DNA of 6,017 nucleotides. It comes from Myxococcales bacterium (GTDB lineage Bacteria; Myxococcota; Bradymonadia; UBA7976; UBA1532). Below the pieces are notes generated by a model, which did not search any database, was not told the origin of the DNA, and saw nothing but the letters and a program-made list of their open reading frames with translations. The DNA is taken from NCBI GenBank assembly GCA_020430675.1, contig JAGQJJ010000276.1, forward strand, positions 1 to 6,017. Reading direction: 5' to 3'. The number at the start of each line of letters is the position of its first letter. Position 1 is the stretch's first letter. Below are positions 1 to 4,459 of the stretch, piece after piece. The position numbers were made by a program, and so were the translations under genes.

Positions 1-1
1 G

Positions 2-424
2 CCCACGAAGCACAAGGGACTGCGCGACTTTGCCGAGTGCATGCGTGACCTCGTCGACGAGCACTACCCCGACGCCGACGTGATCCGGGTCGTCCTCGAC
101 AACCTCAACACCCATCACGAGCGGTCGCTCTACAACGTCTTCGAGCCCGCCGAGGCCCGCCGCATCCTGCGCAGGCTGGAGTTTCACCACACGCCGAAGC
201 ACGCGAGCTGGCTGAACATGGTCGAGATCGAGATCGGGGTGATGAACCGCCAATGCCTCGATAGACGCATCAGCGACATGGAGACGCTGGCGCGTGAACT
301 GGCAGCTTGGGCGACCGCCCGCAACGCTGAGGGGGCATCCATCGACTGGATGTTCGATGTCGACCGCGCGCGGGAGAAGTTGGGTCGTTCCTATCCCCAG
401 ATGAACCCGTCAGAATCCCTGTGA
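2..424 (+). CDS. IS630-family transposase, C-terminal part (5' end outside window)
   Basis: The reading frame is open from the left edge (first full codon at 2) to TGA at 422-424, giving 140 codons of a DDE transposase. Landmarks of the IS630/DDE_3 fold are visible. A VLDNLNTH motif carries the second catalytic Asp (codon 98-100). It is followed by FHHTPKHASWLNMVEIEI, where the Glu at 224-226 is the likely third catalytic residue. A QCLDRR motif and a C-terminal helical segment ending shortly after WMFDVDRAREKL complete it. These motifs are typical of the long IS630-type transposases common in GC-rich bacteria. The first Asp and the N-terminal helix-turn-helix half must lie to the left. In this family the protein is often split over two frames, so whether the element is intact cannot be judged here. 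The stop lies only about 10 bp before a candidate element end. The family call is secure; activity is unknown. Confidence 0.9.
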   Translation, partial: PTKHKGLRDFAECMRDLVDEHYPDADVIRVVLDNLNTHHERSLYNVFEPAEARRILRRLEFHHTPKHASWLNMVEIEIGVMNRQCLDRRISDMETLARELAAWATARNAEGASIDWMFDVDRAREKLGRSYPQMNPSESL

Positions 425-435
425 AGCAGAACTAG
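425..435 (+). mobile_element. Putative right end of the IS630 element, ending at a CTAG
   Basis: Eleven bases separate the transposase stop from CTAG at 432-435. IS630-family elements duplicate a TA dinucleotide on insertion and several members prefer CTAG, so TA at 433-434 is a natural junction. Directly after it, a new open frame starts without any start codon (436 onward) and reads like the interior of another protein, as expected for an interrupted gene. The matching left terminal inverted repeat is outside the window, so the boundary is inferred. Confidence 0.4.
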
Positions 436-696
436 CATCGGCGTTGGTGGTATCTGGCGCTCGGCGTGATCAGCCAGTATCTGACGCAGCCCAGCGACCG
501 GAAGCTCGCCGGCATCACCAAGGTCTTCCTCAGCGGCAACGCCTCGCTCATGGAGCTGAACCTCTCGGGCATTGAAGAGGCACGCGCGCTGAATCAGATC
601 CGGACCGACCCAGGCGGCACGCTGAGCCAGCTCGCGAGCGTTGTTCTGGTCAACCTGTGCGATGTCGGTGCGCGCTTTCTGCCATGCAGACGGTGA
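436..696 (+). pseudogene. Remnant resembling the C-terminal part of a VirB4/TraC-type conjugation ATPase
   Basis: The frame opens right after TAG at 433-435 and runs to TGA at 694-696. A GTG at 466 is the first possible start, has no clear ribosome binding site, and the protein-like sequence already begins before it (RRWWYLALGVISQYL). The order of motifs recalls the region after Walker B in VirB4/TraC-like ATPases: a hydrophobic strand ending in Ser-Gln, then TKVFLSGN, then a helical segment with EEARALNQIRTDPGG, then LVNLCDVGARF. The similarity is from memory of the family pattern and is not proven. No Walker A or B motif remains. The plausible protein stops at about 674, followed by a short non-conserved tail (LPCRR). 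The fragment probably lost its N-terminal part to the adjacent IS insertion and its C-terminal part to a frameshift or deletion near 675-684. Confidence 0.35.
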
Positions 697-1031
697 TCAT
701 GAACCCCCGGGCGAATCAGACGGTGCACTCGGTGAAGCACGCACAGCGGTGGATCGCGATGCAGCAGGCCCGGCTCAACCGCAACGACATGAGTTGGAAG
801 ATCGCGCGCGGCATCCTCTCGGGCTGCGGCTTCGACCTCAACGCCATGGATCTCGATAAGGTGCAGCCCGGCCAATCGCCGGGCTCGGGCGCCTCGGTCA
901 GAGCGAGAAGCGCACGCCCACGCCGCCGCCGTGAATGGTGTCGATCTGCTGCGCGGCGGTGTAGGAGCGGCCGTCGGGCGGGTCGACGGTGGTGTCGACA
1001 TGGGTCGAGGTGCCGCGGAAGTCGGTGGTGA
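684..1031 (+). pseudogene. Unrecognised ORF fragment, 3' part running antisense into the next gene
   Basis: I do not recognise this product. From ATG at 684 the frame encodes a believable helical segment (NQTVHSVKHAQRWIAMQQ, then NRNDMSWKIARGILSGCGF and DLNAMDLDKV) up to about 863. From about 865 it crosses a hairpin. From 898 to its stop near 1031 it lies antisense to the outer membrane protein gene and becomes Arg/Ser/Ala-rich, the typical signature of a non-coding shadow. No ribosome binding site precedes 684 or the alternative GTG at 657. The believable part uses AT-containing codons more often than the genes to the right, like the preceding remnant, so both probably belong to the same imported, decayed DNA. 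It may be the 3' part of the preceding gene after a frameshift, or a separate gene that has lost its end. Confidence 0.25.
865..885 (-). terminator. GC-rich hairpin just past the end of the outer membrane protein gene
   Basis: A perfect 7-bp stem, AGCCCGG (865-871) with CCGGGCT (879-885), encloses a 7-nt loop. It lies 12 bp beyond the stop codon of the - strand gene that ends at 898. No T-run follows on either strand, so it is at best a weak intrinsic terminator or a 3'-end stabilising hairpin. It also sits where the + strand remnants and the - strand gene meet tail-to-tail. Confidence 0.35.
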
Positions 1032-2130
1032 TGCGGCTGAAAGTCCACTGGCCGAGCACCGCCCATTGCGGGGCGAACTGCCAGGCGACCTCGGCGGCGG
1101 CGCGATAGCCGAAGCCATCGGGATCGCCGCTGTCGGCCGGCGACTGCGAGAAGCTGAGCGGGTAGAGGATGCCGCCGCGGGCCCGCACGTCGACGGGGCC
1201 GAAGCGCCACGCCGCCTGGGCGCCGGCTTCGGCGGCGATCGTGGTGCTGGTCAGATACAGCGGCACCGGTTGCGTGGTCTGGAAGGCGTGGCGCCAGAAC
1301 AAGCCGCCGACGTAGGCCCCGAAGGCGCCGTCGAGCAGCGGATACTGCCCGGCCACCTGCAACCCGGCCTGCTGCGCGTCGACGCCGATGGCGATCTCCT
1401 GCCCGTCGTTGAGCGTCAGCGCCAGCACCCGCGTCTCGGCAAACCGCGCGTCGCGGAAGCTGCCGCGCACGGCGACATAAGGCATGGGCGTCCACTCGAC
1501 GCCCAACTCGGCGCTGAAGCCGAGCGTCTTGGCCAGCAGATCGCCGAGCAGCGAGTCCTGGCCGGCGTTGCTGATGAAGGTGCGCCGAATCTGCGCCGCG
1601 CCCGCGGTGACCGAGAGCGCCAGGCCGCCGAACGAGAGGTTGCTCGCCGTCTGCCCCGCCTCGGGGAAGTCGGAGAGATCCTCGTCATCGGCCATCTGGC
1701 GGCTGGTGCCCTCGCCGCTGCCCATCGCCCGACCGTTGGCGGCGCGGCGCCGGCCCTGGGCATCGTAGGTGTAATTGGTCTCGCGGCGGTCGCGCCCGGC
1801 GTCGGTCGCGTCGCCCTCGCGCGGGGCCTCTTTGGGCAGGATGCGGACCTCTTTGGCCTTGAGCCAGCCGCGCACCCCGCTGGCGGTGACCTCGACCCAC
1901 TCGCCGGTGTCGGAGCGCCGCTGCACCTCGACCCGATCGCCCTGATAGACGCGCCCGCGGCTGACATAGGCGTTGCCCGGCCCGGCGCGCACCTCGGCGA
2001 AGTCGATGATCACCTGCCCGGGCGCCCCGTCGGCGCCGAGGCCGCCGGCTTCGAGGGGCACGCTGGGCCCTTGCGCAGCCGCGGCCGCGGGCCAGATGAA
2101 CAGCAGCAAAAGCGCGCCGATCGTCCGCAT
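898..2130 (-). CDS. Secreted SH3b-domain outer membrane beta-barrel protein (410 aa)
   Basis: The protein starts with a Sec signal peptide (MRTIGALLLLFIWPAAAAAQ, cleavage probably near residue 20). Residues about 40-97 form a bacterial SH3 domain, with the usual VRAGPGNAY start, a GDRVEV strand, GEWVEV and GVRGWLKAKEV. Residues about 98-165 are a hydrophilic, acidic/basic linker that looks disordered. Residues about 166-410 alternate polar and hydrophobic residues in strands rich in Gly and aromatics (GAYVGGLFWRHAF, VRARGGILYPLSF, QWAVLGQWTFSRI), ending in GVGVRFSL. This fits an outer membrane barrel of roughly 8-12 strands. The start at 2130 is preferred over an in-frame ATG at 2151 because AGGAGGA lies 3 bp upstream and the signal peptide begins cleanly there. 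The gene follows the diiron protein gene after 56 bp and is probably cotranscribed. SH3b domains often bind peptidoglycan, so a wall-contacting barrel is plausible. The exact function is unknown. Confidence 0.8.
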   Translation of the reverse strand: MRTIGALLLLFIWPAAAAAQGPSVPLEAGGLGADGAPGQVIIDFAEVRAGPGNAYVSRGRVYQGDRVEVQRRSDTGEWVEVTASGVRGWLKAKEVRILPKEAPREGDATDAGRDRRETNYTYDAQGRRRAANGRAMGSGEGTSRQMADDEDLSDFPEAGQTASNLSFGGLALSVTAGAAQIRRTFISNAGQDSLLGDLLAKTLGFSAELGVEWTPMPYVAVRGSFRDARFAETRVLALTLNDGQEIAIGVDAQQAGLQVAGQYPLLDGAFGAYVGGLFWRHAFQTTQPVPLYLTSTTIAAEAGAQAAWRFGPVDVRARGGILYPLSFSQSPADSGDPDGFGYRAAAEVAWQFAPQWAVLGQWTFSRITTDFRGTSTHVDTTVDPPDGRSYTAAQQIDTIHGGGVGVRFSL

Positions 2131-2133
2131 GGC

Positions 2134-2140
2134 TCCTCCT
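2134..2140 (-). promoter_or_regulatory. Strong Shine-Dalgarno fixing the outer membrane protein start
   Basis: On the - strand AGGAGGA precedes ATG (2130-2128) by three bases. The upstream in-frame ATG at 2151 has no comparable site. This supports a 410-residue product that begins directly with its signal peptide. Confidence 0.7.
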
Positions 2141-2186
2141 CGGGCCGGCATCTTACCGTCCCGTGGCGTCGAGCGCATTGTCTCCG

Positions 2187-3380
2187 TCAGGCTTCGATGA
2201 CGGCGGCGTCGGAGAGCTCGTCGGTCGCGGGCAGGAAGAAGTACTCGTCGAGGCGCATCTTCGCGTAATGCGGGCGGATTCGCTCGGTCAAGAGCCCGAT
2301 GGCGCGCAGGTTCGGCACCAGCCTTCGAAACATGACCCGGCGAAACAGGCTCATGCCGGGCATCTGCTCCATCGCTTCGTTCCAGCGGCGCCGGTTGATG
2401 CCGACCTGGGCGAAGCCCTCTTCGTAAAGCTCGTGGGCCAAAAAGCGGTTGCGCATCAGCACCACCACCTCGAAGGCCCAATCCTCGCGCTCGGCGCGCT
2501 CGCGCTCGGTCAGCACCTCGGTGTAATGGCGCCGCAGCGAGAGCAGGCCATAGCGCACATGCCGCGCTTCGTCGTGCATCACGCGCCGCAGCAACTCCTT
2601 GAGCAGCGGCTCGCTCGTCGTCTTGTAGAGCGTGGCAAACGCGCCGAGGGCCAGCCCTTCGACCAGGATCTGCATGCCGAGGAACTTCATGTCCCATCGG
2701 CCATCGGTCATCAGGCTGTCGATGATGGTGTAGAGGTTGTCGTTGATCTCGTAGCGCAGGTTGAGCTTCTCGGTGAGGTAGCGGTGGAAGACCTCGACGT
2801 GCCGCGCCTCGTCCATCACCTGCGTCGCGCCGTAGAGCTTGCCGTCGAACATCTCGGTGGCTTCGGTGACCTGCGCGGCGGCCATCAGCGCGCCCTGCTC
2901 GCCGTGCAGGAACTGGCTGAGCATCCAAGCCGCAGCTCGGTGGTGGAAGCCGCGTCGCTCGCGCGCGTTGAGGTGCACGCCGCTCATCGCCTCAAAGACC
3001 GACCAGTCGACGAAGTCTTCGGCCAGCAGCGGCACCTCGGGGTTCACCGGGTCGACCGAGATGTGCCAGGGCAGGTCGGTCGCCCCGTTCCATTGCAGCT
3101 TCTTGGCCTTGTCGTAGAGCGACCGCATCTGCGGGTCATCGCTCGGGTAGTCGAAGTCGAGGTGGCTGCGGTGATGGGCGGCGAGCGATGCGGGCGCGCC
3201 GCGGCCTCGCCGCAGCACAAAACCGCGCACGGCCGAGGGCACCATGCGGCCCATCACCCGGGGGTTCTCCAGCGCCAGCAAGGCGTTGAGGTTGTCGACC
3301 CAGGCCTCGAAGCGGCTGCGCACCGGGGTCGGCAGCAGGCCGACGACGGGATTCACATCGACAAACGACGGGATCTGCAT
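2187..3380 (-). CDS. Ferritin-fold diiron protein, probable oxidoreductase (397 aa)
   Basis: The sequence carries the complete ligand set of a carboxylate-bridged diiron centre in a four-helix bundle: E161 (HGEQGAL), E191/H194 (DEARH), E241 (LVEGL) and E271/H274 (DEARH). Both Glu-to-Glu spacings are exactly 30 residues, showing the pseudo-twofold repeat of the fold. Both ExxH motifs have the DExRH form known from bacterial multicomponent monooxygenases and related diiron enzymes. The third-His pattern of AurF-type N-oxygenases (His four residues before the last Glu) is absent. About 150 residues precede the bundle and about 100 helical, Arg-rich residues follow it. There is no signal peptide, so the protein is cytosolic. 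ATG at 3380 is chosen over TTG at 3416 because GGAGGG lies 4 bp upstream. The ligand set predicts O2-activating oxygenase, desaturase or oxidase chemistry; the substrate is unknown. It heads a probable two-gene unit with the outer membrane barrel gene. Confidence 0.8.
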   Translation of the reverse strand: MQIPSFVDVNPVVGLLPTPVRSRFEAWVDNLNALLALENPRVMGRMVPSAVRGFVLRRGRGAPASLAAHHRSHLDFDYPSDDPQMRSLYDKAKKLQWNGATDLPWHISVDPVNPEVPLLAEDFVDWSVFEAMSGVHLNARERRGFHHRAAAWMLSQFLHGEQGALMAAAQVTEATEMFDGKLYGATQVMDEARHVEVFHRYLTEKLNLRYEINDNLYTIIDSLMTDGRWDMKFLGMQILVEGLALGAFATLYKTTSEPLLKELLRRVMHDEARHVRYGLLSLRRHYTEVLTERERAEREDWAFEVVVLMRNRFLAHELYEEGFAQVGINRRRWNEAMEQMPGMSLFRRVMFRRLVPNLRAIGLLTERIRPHYAKMRLDEYFFLPATDELSDAAVIEA

Positions 3381-3384
3381 CGCG

Positions 3385-3390
3385 CCCTCC
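3385..3390 (-). promoter_or_regulatory. Shine-Dalgarno deciding the diiron protein start
   Basis: GGAGGG on the - strand lies four bases before ATG at 3380-3378. The longer alternative from TTG at 3416 would have only AGAGGT directly abutting the start codon, which is too close to work well, and would add 12 residues unlike the rest of the protein. Confidence 0.6.
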
Positions 3391-3415
3391 ACGCTGGGGG
3401 TGGGTTCGGCGGCCA

Positions 3416-3430
3416 ACCTCTAAAAGAGGT
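3416..3430. promoter_or_regulatory. Perfect 15-bp palindrome, candidate operator or 5'-UTR hairpin
   Basis: ACCTCT (3416-3421) and AGAGGT (3425-3430) are perfect inverted arms around AAA. The site lies 35 bp upstream of the diiron protein start in the divergent intergenic region. It is just downstream of a TAGAAT hexamer on the - strand (3442-3437), so it would fall at about +1 to +15 of a transcript from there. A second overlapping imperfect dyad, GTAG...CTAC (3429-3443) around AGAATTCT, adjoins it. Such placement suits a repressor site. No regulator gene is visible in the window. Confidence 0.35.
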
Positions 3431-3436
3431 AGCAGA

Positions 3437-3442
3437 ATTCTA
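3437..3442 (-). promoter_or_regulatory. Candidate -10 box for the diiron/outer membrane protein unit
   Basis: TAGAAT on the - strand matches four of six bases of the sigma-70 -10 consensus. It sits in the only clearly AT-rich patch (about 3420-3460) of the region, about 57 bp before the start codon at 3380. No convincing -35 hexamer is present at 16-18 bp spacing, so an activator or another sigma factor may be needed, or the box may be chance. Confidence 0.25.
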
Positions 3443-3507
3443 CGCGCAAGTCGCATATCGCGAGGGCGCGCCGTTGACCCTTGCTGGTTCGCGGGCGAGC
3501 ACGCGGG

Positions 3508-3513
3508 TATACT
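3508..3513 (+). promoter_or_regulatory. Candidate -10 box TATACT for the ATPase operon
   Basis: TATACT (five of six consensus bases) lies 28 bp before the GTG start at 3542, giving a predicted leader of about 20 nt that includes the ribosome binding site. The nearest TTG-type -35 candidates are TTGCTG at 3481 (21-bp spacer) and TTGACC at 3474 (28-bp spacer), both farther than usual. The box is noticeable because it interrupts very GC-rich surroundings. Confidence 0.4.
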
Positions 3514-3531
3514 CGGCGCGCATCACCGGGC

Positions 3532-3537
3532 GGGAGG
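3532..3537 (+). promoter_or_regulatory. Shine-Dalgarno GGGAGG supporting a GTG start for the ATPase
   Basis: GGGAGG is followed by four bases and then GTG at 3542. This supports the GTG as the true start; the P-loop then begins around residue 11, the usual position for this family. Confidence 0.6.
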
Positions 3538-3541
3538 CACG

Positions 3542-4459
3542 GTGCACTTCCTCGATCGCCGCATTCTCCTCATCACCGGCAAAGGCGGCGTGGGTCGAAC
3601 CACGGTGGCCGCCGCGTTGGCCCGCGCCGCCGCCGCGCACAAGCGCCGGGTGCTGCTCACCGAAGTCGGCGACCCCGAGGGCGGGTTCTCGGCGATCGGG
3701 CGCAAATTCGGCCGCGAGACGCTGACCTCGACGCCGACGCCGATCAGCGATTACCTGCAGCTCTGCCATCTTTGGGGCCGCACCGGCCACGAAGAGTTCC
3801 TGCGCTCGGTGCTGCCGGGCGGGCCGCTGATCAAAGCCGCGCTGCGCTCGCGGGCGGTCGAGAAGTTCCTCGACGCGGCGCCTTCGTTCCACGAGATGGG
3901 CGTCTTCTATCACCTGCTGACGGTGTTGAGGGCAAAGCGCGCCGACGGGCGGCCGGCGCACGAGCTGATCATCATCGACATGCCCGCGACCGGGCACGCG
4001 CTGGCGCTGACCGGCCTGCCCGAGCTGCTGCATCGGCTCATCCCTGGCGGCCCGATCAGCACCGCGCTGCGCGAGGGGCAGGCGACGCTCAACGACCCGA
4101 AGCAGGGCGCGGCGTGGGTGGTGACGCTGCCCGAGCAACTGCCGGTGACCGAGGCGCTGGAGCTGCTCGATGGCCTGAAAGAGACCGCGATGCCCGCCGG
4201 CGGCGTGCTGGTCAACCGGCACCCGGCCAACCCGTTCAGCGAAGAAGAGCGCGCGGCGCTCGACGCCTGGCTCGACGCGCATCCGACCCATGGCCAGATG
4301 GCGTTCCACCGCATCGAGACGGCGCGGGTAGCGGTCGAGCGGCTGCGAGCGGGCACCGCGCTGCCCATCCTGACGCTGCCCGAGGTGCCCGCCGACCTGC
4401 GCGACCCGCTGCCCCCGCTGACCGCTGCGCTCAGCGCCCAGATGGAGGCCGAGCCGTGA
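3542..4459 (+). CDS. ArsA/Get3-family P-loop ATPase, single half (305 aa)
   Basis: An N-terminal strand leads into a deviant Walker A loop, TGKGGVGRTT (residues 12-21). It keeps the signature Lys14 of the ArsA/Get3/MinD class but has Arg19 where the Walker A Lys is normal. DPEGGFSAIGRKFG (44-57) corresponds to the switch I region. IIIDMPATGHAL (143-154) is a clear match to the DTAPTGHTLR-type switch II motif of ArsA and Get3. VNRHPANPF (224-232) fits the later adenine-binding Asn segment. Length matches a single ArsA half or a bacterial Get3-like protein. These are cytosolic dimeric ATPases involved in arsenite efflux or delivery of membrane proteins. No arsenite pump or ArsD is nearby, so arsenic resistance is unlikely. 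No transmembrane segment is seen. The gene starts a tight operon with a lipoprotein and an NfeD-like protein, hinting at an envelope role. Other bacteria often have two such paralogues in tandem; only one is present here. Confidence 0.85.
   Translation: MHFLDRRILLITGKGGVGRTTVAAALARAAAAHKRRVLLTEVGDPEGGFSAIGRKFGRETLTSTPTPISDYLQLCHLWGRTGHEEFLRSVLPGGPLIKAALRSRAVEKFLDAAPSFHEMGVFYHLLTVLRAKRADGRPAHELIIIDMPATGHALALTGLPELLHRLIPGGPISTALREGQATLNDPKQGAAWVVTLPEQLPVTEALELLDGLKETAMPAGGVLVNRHPANPFSEEERAALDAWLDAHPTHGQMAFHRIETARVAVERLRAGTALPILTLPEVPADLRDPLPPLTAALSAQMEAEP
4444..4448 (+). promoter_or_regulatory. Shine-Dalgarno GGAGG inside the ATPase gene for the lipoprotein
   Basis: GGAGG within the last codons of the ATPase gene lies seven bases before the GTG at 4456. 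The GTGA overlap (start 4456-4458, stop 4457-4459) indicates translational coupling and fixes the lipoprotein start. Confidence 0.6.

Noticed and set aside
1731..1780. YTYDAQGRR in the barrel protein linker as an Rhs/YD repeat
   Set aside because: Only a single copy occurs, inside a low-complexity linker, with no neighbouring repeats or Rhs core; chance resemblance.
2131..2928. Extension of the barrel protein frame upstream to 2928 as a 676-residue fusion
   Set aside because: The extra part is a shifted-frame shadow of the diiron gene (Arg/Ala-rich). The signal peptide and AGGAGGA at 2130 mark the true start.
931..3725. Long + strand open frames (931-2268 and 2163-3725) opposite the barrel and diiron genes
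   Set aside because: They are antisense to well-supported genes and have biased, repetitive Gly/Ala/Arg/Leu composition and no motifs. GC-rich codon use on the - strand keeps the opposite frames open.
3481..4455. N-terminal extension of the lipoprotein frame back to 3481
   Set aside because: This part is the out-of-frame reading of the ATPase gene, very Arg/Ala-rich. The signal peptide and ribosome binding site put the start at 4456.
3542..4459. Arsenite-resistance arsA or ParA/MinD partition ATPase
   Set aside because: The DMPATGHAL switch II fits ArsA/Get3 rather than ParA/MinD, and no arsA partners (arsB, arsD, arsR, arsC) lie nearby; left as a family-level call.
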